Shown one piece after another: positions 16,800 through 24,814 of a stretch of 64,000 nt of DNA. The position numbers were made by a program, and so were the translations under genes. Location of the stretch: contig NZ_CP119145.1 of NCBI RefSeq assembly GCF_029167625.1, positions 6,324,001 to 6,388,000 of the forward strand. The letters run 5' to 3'. A model generated the notes under the pieces. The model was not told where the DNA came from and searched no databases. It was given only the letters and a program-made list of their open reading frames with translations. Numbering within the stretch: position 1 is the first letter of the stretch; every line of letters begins with the position of its first letter. The DNA is from Streptomyces sp. AM 4-1-1. Its GTDB lineage: Bacteria > Actinomycetota > Actinomycetes > Streptomycetales > Streptomycetaceae.

Positions 16800-18692
16800 T
16801 CAGCCCCGGTGGCCGGTGGGGCGGGTGAGGGTGAGGGCGCGGACCGGGTCCAGCTCGCCGTAGTACGCGAGCTGCCGGTACCGCACGTCGGTGAGGGTCA
16901 GTGTCGCGCTGCCGACACCCTTGCGGACGGTGGCCCTGAAGCGGACCGAGCCGTCCTTCTTCGTGATGCCGGTCAGCTTCTGGACCTTGTCGCCCGAGAC
17001 CAGCCGGGCCGTCACCTCGGCGCCGCGCACCGGCTTGCCCTGCGCGGTCTTCACGACACCCCGGGCGTCGACCTTCCAGGCCGCGGTGGAACCGGGTCTG
17101 CCGAGCAACTTGGTGTCGGCCTTCAGGGACGCCACGGCGAGCTGTGACGGCGGGTTGGGCTGACCGAAGGCGACCTGGTCGACGGTCCAGAAGGCGCTGT
17201 TGGTGCCGGTGTAGCGGAAGCTCAGCCGCGCCGACCTGGCGCCCGCCGGGACGTCGAGCCGCAGGTGCTCGACGGTGTTGACGTTCGTCCGGTAGGACTT
17301 CACGAGCTTTGGCGCGCCGCCGTCGTACGCGACGTACACGTCCCCGGTCTGCGGGCCGTCGACCCGGTAGTTCGTGGCGTACGAGACGGTGGCCTGCGCG
17401 GCGCCGTTCAGCGGGTGGGCCGGGCCGACCAGGGTCGAGTCGAACTGCCCGGCGCCGTGCGCCTTGTCGTCCCACTCGTCGGAGTCGGCGACCGCGAAGA
17501 CGTCGCGGGCGCGGACGTTGGTCTCACGGCCCTGGCCCAGCTCCGCGTTGGTCCAGAACTCGTCGGTGGCGAAGGACCAGCCACGCCATTCGGTGACCCC
17601 GCCGGACGGCATCTTCGAGTTGTCGATGGACCAGCCCTTCGGGGCGGTGTTCGTCCAGCCCCTGGTGGTGGCGGGGAGCTTCGTCTCGTCGACCGGGCCG
17701 CGCAGTGAACCGCGCAGCGTGTCGAAGTCGTCGCCCTTGAGGTCGGCGAGCGCCGTGCCGTCGAGGTTCCACGCGGGGTCGGTGGCGACGCCCTCGTGAC
17801 GCAGGACGGTCGGCGCGATGTCGGTGATCTTGACGTCGTCGCGTACCGACCCCGCCGGGATTCCCTTGCCCCGGGCGATCACGAAGGTGCCCCGCTCGCC
17901 GGGAGTGTTGCCGCCGTGGCCGCCGGTCGGGGTGTGGCCGTGGTCGGCGCTGACGACGACGAGCCAGTTCTCCCCGGCGTACGCCGGCCGGGACGCGACG
18001 GCGTCGAGCAGCTGCCCGATCTGCCCGTCGGCGACCTTCAGGGCCTTGAGGTAGGCGGCACTGGCCGTGCCGGAGCTGTGACCCGCGCCGTCCACGTCGT
18101 CGAGGTGGACGAAGGTGGAGTCCGGATTGCCGTGGGCGAGGTAGTCCATGGCCTTGGCGGTGGTGCCCGCGTCACTGCCGCCCGCGACGCGCAGATCGGT
18201 CTTCGCGCCGAACACGGTCTGCGGGATCGGGCTCCAGGTGCCGACGACCAGCGTGGAGGTCGCCGGGTCGGCGGTTTCCAGACGGGTGGCGTAGTCGGGG
18301 TACTGCGCGTAGTTGGGCGCGGTGAAGTCGTTGTCCTTCACGTTGTGCTTGTCCGGCCAGACACCGGTCGCGATGGACGACCAGCCGGCGCCCGAGACGG
18401 TCGGGGCCATGGGGTTGGCGAAGAGATTGCTGCGGGCCGTCATGCCCTGGGCCATCAGCTGCTTGATACGCGGCACGTCGGCGCGGGCGAAGGTGTCGAA
18501 CGAGGCGCCGTCGACGCCGATGACCAGGGTCTTCGCCTGCTTGGTGCCGGACGGCAGCCCGGCGTACGAGGACGCGGTGACCGTCGTGCGCGAGGTGTCG
18601 GCGTGGGCGGTGGTGGTGACGGCGAGCGGCAGGGCGACAGCGGCGACCGTGGTGGCGGCCAGCGCGGTGCGCGCGGAGCGCGAAAGGGACAC
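16800..18692 (-). CDS. Secreted alkaline-phosphatase-superfamily phosphodiesterase
   Basis: A 630-residue exported protein. A signal peptide (about 1-32) is followed by a type I phosphodiesterase/nucleotide-pyrophosphatase domain with 'LVIGVDGASFDTF' (metal Asp), a Thr/Ser nucleophile region in 'APTVSGAGWSSIATG', 'VHLDDVDGAGHSSG' and 'VVSADHGHTPTGGHGG'. The C-terminal part (about 390-630) has beta-sandwich/Ig-like sequence. GTG 18692 has GGAGG five bases upstream, and the longer frame lacks a signal peptide. The probable role is phosphate scavenging from extracellular phosphodiesters. It lies, in opposite orientation, inside the pyrimidine-type catabolic set. Confidence 0.85.
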   Translation of the reverse strand: MSLSRSARTALAATTVAAVALPLAVTTTAHADTSRTTVTASSYAGLPSGTKQAKTLVIGVDGASFDTFARADVPRIKQLMAQGMTARSNLFANPMAPTVSGAGWSSIATGVWPDKHNVKDNDFTAPNYAQYPDYATRLETADPATSTLVVGTWSPIPQTVFGAKTDLRVAGGSDAGTTAKAMDYLAHGNPDSTFVHLDDVDGAGHSSGTASAAYLKALKVADGQIGQLLDAVASRPAYAGENWLVVVSADHGHTPTGGHGGNTPGERGTFVIARGKGIPAGSVRDDVKITDIAPTVLRHEGVATDPAWNLDGTALADLKGDDFDTLRGSLRGPVDETKLPATTRGWTNTAPKGWSIDNSKMPSGGVTEWRGWSFATDEFWTNAELGQGRETNVRARDVFAVADSDEWDDKAHGAGQFDSTLVGPAHPLNGAAQATVSYATNYRVDGPQTGDVYVAYDGGAPKLVKSYRTNVNTVEHLRLDVPAGARSARLSFRYTGTNSAFWTVDQVAFGQPNPPSQLAVASLKADTKLLGRPGSTAAWKVDARGVVKTAQGKPVRGAEVTARLVSGDKVQKLTGITKKDGSVRFRATVRKGVGSATLTLTDVRYRQLAYYGELDPVRALTLTRPTGHRG

Positions 18693-18862
18693 GGGGTCCT
18701 CCGGGACCGAAGCGGTTCGATACGGATCGTTGGAGCCACCGGAGACCGGGGAGGCTCCGGTGACGTGCCAAAGACTCGCCTTCCGTGGTGAGCGCCCCAC
18801 GCCCCGTACGGGACGGGCTCATGAACCGTGAACGACATTTGGACCAGACCCGTGACCTTTCC

Positions 18863-18891
18863 GTGATCATTCGGGGTCAGTGATCATTCGG
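18863..18891. promoter_or_regulatory. Tandem operator-like repeats in the divergent hydA promoter region
   Basis: GTGATCATTCGG occurs at 18863-18874 and again at 18880-18891, each containing the palindrome TGATCA, 17 bases apart (under two helical turns). They lie between a leftward phosphodiesterase gene and the rightward dihydropyrimidinase gene. They are probably binding sites for a regulator not encoded next to them. Confidence 0.5.
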
Positions 18892-19073
18892 CGGCGCCGC
18901 CCGCGCGGTCCGTTGTGGGCCGGTGGGGTGCGCCGGTCCGGAAACGCCAGTGGCCTTGTCGCCCGGCGGCGACGGTATTGCCACAGTGGGCATCCCGCTT
19001 CTACGTTCGTCACCACGCCCCCGGCACGGGTCCTGGGCGCGTGGACCCGTTCCGCCATCGCGAGGAGGGGTAC

Positions 19074-20465
19074 ATGAACCGCACTCTCATCCAGGGCGGC
19101 CTCGTCATCACCGCAGCCGACGAGATCCACGCCGACGTACTCGTCGAAGGAGGCCGTGTCGTGGCCCTCGCCACCCATGACAGTCATGGGTGGACCGCCG
19201 ACCGCGTCATCGACGCCACGCGGAAGTACGTGATCCCGGGCGGGGTCGACGCCCATACGCACATGGAGATGCCGTTCGGCGGCACCTTCGCCTCCGACAC
19301 CTTCGAAACGGGGACCCGGGCCGCGGCCTGGGGCGGCACGACGACCGTCATCGACTTCGCCATCCAGCCCAAGGGCGGTTCGCTCCGCGCGGGGCTCGAC
19401 GCCTGGCACGAGAAGGCGGAGGGCAGATGCGCGATCGACTACGGCTTCCACATGATCATGTCCGACGTGAACGAGTCCTCGCTCAGGGAGATGGACGAGC
19501 TGGTCTCGCTCGGCGTCAGTTCGTTCAAGCTCTTCACCGCCTACCCGGGGGTCTTCCTCTCCGACGACGGCCAGATCCTCCGGGCCATGCAGCGCGCCGG
19601 CTCGAACGGCGGGCTGGTGATGACGCACGCGGAGAACGGTCTCGCCATCGACGTGCTGGCGGAGCAGGCACTGGCGCGCGGTGAGCGGGACCCGCGCCAT
19701 CACGGGGAGGTCCGGAAGGCGCTCCTGGAAGCGGAGGCGACACACCGCGTGATCCGGCTGAGCCAGGTGGCGGGGGCTCCTCTCTACGTGGTGCACGTGT
19801 CGGCGCGGGAGGCCGTCGCCGAATTGGCGCGGGCCCGCGACGAGGGACTTCCGGTGTTCGGCGAGACGTGCCCGCAGTACCTCTTCCTGTCGGCGGACAA
19901 CTTGGCTGAGCCGGACTTCGAGGGCGCCAAGTACGTCTGCTCCACACCGCTGAGGCCGGCGGAGCATCAGGCGGCACTCTGGCGCGGGCTGCGGACGAAC
20001 GACCTTCAGGTGGTCTCCACGGATCACTGCCCGTTCTGCTTCAAGGGCCAGAAGGAGCTGGGCCGGGGCGACTTCTCGAAGATCCCGAACGGCCTGCCCG
20101 GTGTCGAGAACCGCATGGACCTGCTTCACCAAGCGGTCGTCGACGGTCACATCAGCCGCCGCCGGTGGATCGAGACCGCGTGCGCGGCGCCGGCCCGGAT
20201 GTTCGGTCTGTACCCGAGGAAGGGCACGATCGCGCCGGGGGCCGACGCCGACATCGTCGTCTACGACCCGCACGCCGAGCAGACCATGTCCGCCGGGACG
20301 CACCACATGAACGTCGACTACTCGGCGTACGAGGGCAGACGGGTGACGGGACGGGTGGAGACGGTGCTCTCGCGTGGTGTTCCGGTGATCGACAACCGGG
20401 CCTACGCGGGTCACGCGGGGCACGGCACCTATCTGCCACGGGGGATCTGCCAGTACGCCGGGTGA
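19074..20465 (+). CDS. hydA: Dihydropyrimidinase / hydantoinase
   Basis: A 463-residue cyclic amidohydrolase. The binuclear metal site is visible: 'GGVDAHTHMEMPFGG', the carboxylated Lys in 'SFKLFTAYPG', His in 'MTHAEN', His in 'YVVHVSA' and Asp in 'VSTDHCPF'. Substrate-binding 'SKIPNGLPGVENR' is characteristic of true dihydropyrimidinases. It opens 5,6-dihydrouracil or hydantoins to N-carbamoyl amino acids, feeding the amidohydrolase at 14485. ATG 19074 has GAGGAGG upstream. No dihydropyrimidine dehydrogenase is encoded nearby. Confidence 0.93.
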   Translation: MNRTLIQGGLVITAADEIHADVLVEGGRVVALATHDSHGWTADRVIDATRKYVIPGGVDAHTHMEMPFGGTFASDTFETGTRAAAWGGTTTVIDFAIQPKGGSLRAGLDAWHEKAEGRCAIDYGFHMIMSDVNESSLREMDELVSLGVSSFKLFTAYPGVFLSDDGQILRAMQRAGSNGGLVMTHAENGLAIDVLAEQALARGERDPRHHGEVRKALLEAEATHRVIRLSQVAGAPLYVVHVSAREAVAELARARDEGLPVFGETCPQYLFLSADNLAEPDFEGAKYVCSTPLRPAEHQAALWRGLRTNDLQVVSTDHCPFCFKGQKELGRGDFSKIPNGLPGVENRMDLLHQAVVDGHISRRRWIETACAAPARMFGLYPRKGTIAPGADADIVVYDPHAEQTMSAGTHHMNVDYSAYEGRRVTGRVETVLSRGVPVIDNRAYAGHAGHGTYLPRGICQYAG

Positions 20466-20601
20466 GGGGGCGGGTCCGCCCCGGTTGTCGGTGGTTCCGC
20501 CGGGCCGGCCCGTTCCGGACGGAGGCCGTGGCCGGTTCCGCCGGCCGTTCGGGCCGCGGGTCCGCGCCCTGTTCGGGCCGCGGGCCCGCGTGGTCGCCGG
20601 A

Positions 20602-21132
20602 TCAGCCGTTGACCGGCACGTCGTGGGCGAGCGCGGTCACGTCCAGCCGGCCGTTGTCGACGTAGTCGCTGAAGGCGATGGTGCGGTGCGTGGTGGCCCC
20701 GGGCGGAGTGACCTGGAGGAAGGCCGCGTGCCGGGCGTTGCTCCTGGTGTGCGTCCAGGCGAGGTTGGCCTCCGCGGTCCGACCCGGCTCAAGGTAAATG
20801 GTCTTCTTCCCCGGGTCCTTGGCGTACCAGGTGCTGCCCCAGTTGGTATCGGTCGACAGCACCTCGTGCCGCGCGTTCTCCAGCGCCAGACCCGGGTAGC
20901 CGCGCAGCGCGCAGGTGTGGGAAGAGGTGTTCTTCAGCTGGAGCGTGTAGCCCGCGTGGTTCATGCCTCCGGCCAGAGGCTCCTGGAGCGATGCCTGGAG
21001 GTCCGCGGTCCGGCAGGTCGCCACCGAGGACGCGGGAGTGGCCGCCGAGGCCGGAACGGCTCCGAGTCCGCCCGCGGTGAGCAGGACGGCTCCGGTGGCT
21101 GCGGCGGCGATCTTCCTGTTGGTGCGAAGCAT
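20602..21132 (-). CDS. Exported DUF4232 protein
   Basis: A 176-residue secreted protein: signal peptide (about 1-32, ending ASA/A) followed by a DUF4232 domain. That domain starts with 'CRTADLQASL' and continues 'QLKNTSSHTCALRGYPGLAL', ending in a beta-rich region 'FLQVTPPGATTHRTI'. DUF4232 proteins are abundant exported proteins in Streptomyces with unknown function. ATG 21132 has AAGGAG upstream; the upstream in-frame extension is not needed. It is convergent with hydA. Two copies of GTTCGGGCCGCGGG occur in the gap at about 20549 and 20572. Confidence 0.82.
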   Translation of the reverse strand: MLRTNRKIAAAATGAVLLTAGGLGAVPASAATPASSVATCRTADLQASLQEPLAGGMNHAGYTLQLKNTSSHTCALRGYPGLALENARHEVLSTDTNWGSTWYAKDPGKKTIYLEPGRTAEANLAWTHTRSNARHAAFLQVTPPGATTHRTIAFSDYVDNGRLDVTALAHDVPVNG

Positions 21133-21470
21133 GGAGCACTCCTTCTGACGAGGTCCGATCCGGCCGGTCGTTCCCGTGGTGTTTCGGAGCCGGATCACGT
21201 TCATTCGTGCGCCTTCCCGTCATCCAACGGGTGAATGCGGCCACATGACGACGAAGTATGAACCGAGGTCTGATATACGCCACCGACCCCGGTGAACAGG
21301 CCACTGCCTTCCGGTCGGCGGGTGCTGCCGGGCGCAGGGGGTGTGTCAGGAGGCCGCCGGAGCGGAGAATACGGCTCGCAGGAGCGAAGGTCCGGGCCGC
21401 TTCGGATCGGGCCCGGACCCGCCCGGCGCGGCGCGGGCCTCTCGCGTCGCCGGACCCCGCAGGAGACTCC

Positions 21471-22130
21471 ATGGCTCACTCGCACAGACCGGCCGGTGCG
21501 CGACGGTGGCCGCCGAATCCGCTGACCACGCGCTGGCTCTGGTCGGGGACGGCGGTCTCCGTACCGTTCCTGGCCCTGGGTGGCGGTGTCACGACGGTGG
21601 TCACGCTGTGGTGGGGCGGTGCGAGATGGCCGGTGGCAGTGACCGTGCTGGGCACGACCGCCTTGCTCGCCGTGGCGGCCGGACTGACGTGCGGCAGCAG
21701 GATCGTCATGGTGGTCGTGGCGTCGCTCTGCCTGATCACCATGACCCTCGGCGCCGTGTCGCTGAGCGCGGAGGCCCTGGCCCGGAACGCGGAGCGGGTC
21801 GAGTCCGTCGTTTCCGAGGCGCATCCGACGAGGGGCAGGGCCCCGAGCAGTTGCGTGCTGCGGCGGCCCGGGGGGAACCGGATGATCCCGCACCGGCTGA
21901 GTCCGTGCGACGGACACCGGCCGGGGGACCGGATATGGGTGATCGTCGATCGACAGGGGCGGCAGGCACCCCGGGAGGGGTCTCTCCGGGACGTCGACGG
22001 AGCTGTGACCGGCCGGTGGGCCGTGGGAGGGGTCGCCGCACTGCTCGCGGTACTGCTCTCGGTGCCACCGATCTTCGCCCGTGCGACCCGCCGGAGCCCT
22101 GGAGCGCCTCGGAGGACGGAGACGAACTGA
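21471..22130 (+). CDS. Integral membrane protein, DUF3592-like
   Basis: A 219-residue protein with about four membrane segments: 'LWSGTAVSVPFLALGGGVTT', 'VAVTVLGTTALLAVAAGLT', 'VVVASLCLITMTLGAVSL', and a last one near 'WAVGGVAALLAVLLSVPPI'. A soluble loop between the third and fourth contains 'DGHRPGDRIWVIVDRQG', reminiscent of DUF3592/NfeD-type loops. No function can be assigned. ATG 21471 has AGGAG upstream. Confidence 0.6.
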   Translation: MAHSHRPAGARRWPPNPLTTRWLWSGTAVSVPFLALGGGVTTVVTLWWGGARWPVAVTVLGTTALLAVAAGLTCGSRIVMVVVASLCLITMTLGAVSLSAEALARNAERVESVVSEAHPTRGRAPSSCVLRRPGGNRMIPHRLSPCDGHRPGDRIWVIVDRQGRQAPREGSLRDVDGAVTGRWAVGGVAALLAVLLSVPPIFARATRRSPGAPRRTETN

Positions 22131-22341
22131 TGCCCACGGAGGTCGGAGGCGACCTCGTATCACGGCGGGAGCAAGCTGACGCCACAGAGGGTGACCGATG
22201 GTGAGCCTTACGTCATATCCTGGCGTCGGTGCGGCCGGGAGCGCCGGTGGTCACCGCCGGGAACGAGCGGAACGCGAGGTGACCGGAACACCCCCACGGA
22301 CTCAACCCGGCGATCTGTCAGCACGTGGACCAGGAGAAACC

Positions 22342-23343
22342 ATGGACTTCGGACTCGTCCTCCAGACCGACCCGCCCGCGTCCGCCGTCGTCGGGCTGAT
22401 GCGCCGCGCCGAGCGCAACGGCTTCCGTTACGGATGGACCTTCGACTCGGCGGTGCTCTGGCAGGAGCCGTTCGTGATCCACAGCCGAATCCTGGACCAC
22501 ACCGAGCGTCTGATCGTCGGCCCCATGGTGACCAACCCGGGGACCCGCGCCTGGGAGGTCACCGCCTCCACCTTCGCCACCCTCAACGAGATGTACGGGA
22601 ACCGCACGGTGTGCGGGATCGGGCGCGGCGACTCCGCGATGCGGGTCGCCGGGCGCGGCCCGAACACGCTGGCCGCGCTCGGCGAGGCCATCGACGTCAT
22701 CCGCGACCTCGCCGAGGGACGGCAGGCGACGGTGGAGGGCCGGCCGCTGCGCCTGCCCTGGGTGAAGGACGGCAGACTGCCCGTCTGGATGGGGGCCTAC
22801 GGGCCCCGGGCGCTCGCCCTCGCCGGACGCAAGGCCGACGGGGTCATCCTCCAGCTCGCCGACCCGTATCTCACCGGATGGATGATCAGAGCGGTACGCG
22901 AGGCGGCGGCCGAGGCGGGCCGCGACCCCGGTTCGGTGACCGTCTGTGTCGCCGCCCCCGGCTATGTGGGCGACGATCTCGACCACGCCCGCGAGCAGTG
23001 CCGCTGGTTCGGCGGCATGGTCGGCAACCACGTCGCCGACCTGGTGGCGCGGTACGGGGAGCACTCCGGGGCGGTGCCCGAGGCGCTGACCTCGTACATC
23101 GCGCGACGCACCGGCTACGACTACAGCCACCACGGCCGCGTGGGGAACCCGGACACGGGCTTCGTCACCGACGAGATCGTCGACCGGTTCTGTCTGCTGG
23201 GTCCGGCCGCCGCCCACATCGAGAAGCTGCGGACGCTGCGTGACCTCGGCGTCGACCAGTTCGCGCTGTACGACATGCACGACGCCCGCGAGGCCACGAT
23301 CGACGCCTACGGCTCCGAGATCATCCCGGCGCTGACCCGCTGA
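22342..23343 (+). CDS. F420-dependent LLM-class oxidoreductase
   Basis: A 333-residue luciferase-like (TIM barrel) oxidoreductase beginning MDFGLVLQTDPPAS. The family blocks 'GWTFDSAVLWQEPF', 'VGPMVTNPGTRAWEVTAS' and 'GIGRGDSAMR' are clear, and the overall pattern matches the F420-binding rather than FMN branch (TIGR03842-like). It lies in the same direction as hydA and just ahead of a zinc dehydrogenase. Its reaction is unknown. In context it might act on a pyrimidine or downstream aldehyde, an inference only. Its stop codon lies within an 8-base tandem repeat. Confidence 0.85.
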   Translation: MDFGLVLQTDPPASAVVGLMRRAERNGFRYGWTFDSAVLWQEPFVIHSRILDHTERLIVGPMVTNPGTRAWEVTASTFATLNEMYGNRTVCGIGRGDSAMRVAGRGPNTLAALGEAIDVIRDLAEGRQATVEGRPLRLPWVKDGRLPVWMGAYGPRALALAGRKADGVILQLADPYLTGWMIRAVREAAAEAGRDPGSVTVCVAAPGYVGDDLDHAREQCRWFGGMVGNHVADLVARYGEHSGAVPEALTSYIARRTGYDYSHHGRVGNPDTGFVTDEIVDRFCLLGPAAAHIEKLRTLRDLGVDQFALYDMHDAREATIDAYGSEIIPALTR

Positions 23344-23396
23344 CCCGCTGACCCGCTGACCCGCTGACCCGCTGACCCGCTGACCCGCTGACCTGC
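23333..23396 (+). repeat. 8-base tandem repeat spanning the oxidoreductase stop codon
   Basis: Seven perfect copies of TGACCCGC (23333-23388) plus one degenerate copy, TGACCTGC, to 23396. Each unit carries TGA, and consecutive units place it in all three frames, so slippage cannot abolish termination. Confidence 0.95.
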
Positions 23397-23513
23397 CGGT
23401 AGGGGTGCTCCGTCGGTCCCCGCTCGGAGAGCCGTGGCGTCCGGGCCGTTTGCATCGGCCCGGACGGGAAACCCGCCGCCGTGCAGCACCACACCACAGC
23501 GAGGAGCGAAACG

Positions 23514-24698
23514 ATGCGCGCACTGACCTGGCAGGGCAAACGCGACGTGCGGGTGGAGACCGTGCCCGACCCGCGGATCGAGGACCCCACCGACATCATC
23601 GTGCGGATCACCTCGACCGGGATCTGCGGTTCCGATCTGCATCTGTACGAAGTGCTCGGCGCCTACCTCGACCCCGGCGACATCCTCGGCCACGAGCCGA
23701 TGGGCATCGTGGAGGAGGTGGGGCGGGAGGTCACCGCCGTGGCGAAGGGGGACCGCGTGGTGATCCCGTTCAACGTCTCCTGCGGCCACTGCTTCATGTG
23801 CGACCAGGGCCTGCACTCCCAGTGCGAGACCACACAGGTGCGTGAACGGGGCACCGGGGCGTCGCTCTTCGGCTACACCAAGCTGTACGGGCAGGTGCCC
23901 GGCGGTCAGGCGGAGTTCCTCAGGGTGCCGTTCGGCAACACCCTGCCGATCAAGGTGCCAGACGGCCCGGCCGACGACCGTTTCGTCTATCTGTCGGACG
24001 TGCTCCCGACCGCCTGGCAGGCCGTCGACTACGCCGCGATCCCGGAGGGCGGCAGCGTCACGGTCCTCGGCCTCGGCCCCATCGGCGACATGGCGACCCG
24101 GATCGCCCAGCACCGCGGAGCCGGACTGGTGATCGGTGTCGACCTGGTGCCGGAGCGGCTGGCGAGGACGGCCGCACACGGTGTGCAGGTGTTCGACCTG
24201 CGGCAGTACGGGAAGCATCTGCCGGCCGCGGTCCGCGACCTCACCGACGGCCGGGGCACCGACGCCGTCATCGACGCCGTCGGCATGGAGGCGCACGGAG
24301 CGCCGTTCGGCAAGGCCGCCCAGTGGGCGGCGGGTCTGCTGCCCGACGGGCTCGCTCAGACGCTGACCGAGCATGCCGGGGTCGACCGGCTCACCGCCCT
24401 GCACACCGCGCTGGACCTGGTCCGCCGGGGCGGCACCGTCTCCCTGTCCGGGGTGTACGGAGGAGCGGTCGACCCGATGCCGCTGCTCATGATGTTCGAC
24501 AAGCAGATCCAGCTGCGGATGGGACAGGCCAACGTCCACCGGTGGGTCGGCGACATCCTTCCGCTCCTCGTCGACGACGATCCGCTTGGCGTCGACGGCT
24601 TCGCCACCCACACCATGCGGCTGGAGGAGGGGCCGAAGGCGTACGCGATGTTCCAGGCCAAGGAGGACGGCATGATCAAGACCCTCCTCAATCCCTGA
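23514..24698 (+). CDS. Zinc-dependent alcohol dehydrogenase (MDR family)
   Basis: A 394-residue medium-chain dehydrogenase. The catalytic zinc site is visible in 'GICGSDLHLYE' and 'GHEPMGIVEEVG', and structural-zinc cysteines in 'SCGHCFMCDQGLHSQCE'. The NAD-binding Rossmann motif is 'VLGLGPIGDM' with the acidic 'GVDLVPERL'. Its length and the PGGQAEF / GYTKLYG segments resemble formaldehyde-dismutase / glutathione-independent formaldehyde-dehydrogenase relatives. GAGGAG precedes ATG 23514. The substrate is unknown; it may act with the F420 enzyme upstream. Confidence 0.85.
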   Translation: MRALTWQGKRDVRVETVPDPRIEDPTDIIVRITSTGICGSDLHLYEVLGAYLDPGDILGHEPMGIVEEVGREVTAVAKGDRVVIPFNVSCGHCFMCDQGLHSQCETTQVRERGTGASLFGYTKLYGQVPGGQAEFLRVPFGNTLPIKVPDGPADDRFVYLSDVLPTAWQAVDYAAIPEGGSVTVLGLGPIGDMATRIAQHRGAGLVIGVDLVPERLARTAAHGVQVFDLRQYGKHLPAAVRDLTDGRGTDAVIDAVGMEAHGAPFGKAAQWAAGLLPDGLAQTLTEHAGVDRLTALHTALDLVRRGGTVSLSGVYGGAVDPMPLLMMFDKQIQLRMGQANVHRWVGDILPLLVDDDPLGVDGFATHTMRLEEGPKAYAMFQAKEDGMIKTLLNP

Positions 24699-24780
24699 CC
24701 ACGGCCGACGGGCGTACCGGTGGACCGGTCGAGCAAGCCCGACCACGGCCGACAGGCGTACCCGTGGACCGGTCAAGCAC
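24697..24780 (+). repeat. Imperfect 41-43 base direct repeat
   Basis: Two copies of a unit starting GACCACGGCCGAC and ending GTGGACCGGTC-AGCA lie back to back after the dehydrogenase stop, differing at a few positions. They probably arose by duplication; no function is evident. Confidence 0.7.
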
Positions 24781-24814
24781 GGGGCGGTGGCGATTTGTCC
24801 GTTAGCTTTCCCCC

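Noticed and set aside
18693..18800. Upstream start for the secreted phosphodiesterase
   Set aside because: The extra 36 residues would bury the signal peptide, and the GTG at 18692 has a well-spaced GGAGG.
23333..23396. CRISPR or iteron array
   Set aside because: Eight-base head-to-tail units without spacers are simple-sequence DNA; no Rep or Cas gene is nearby.
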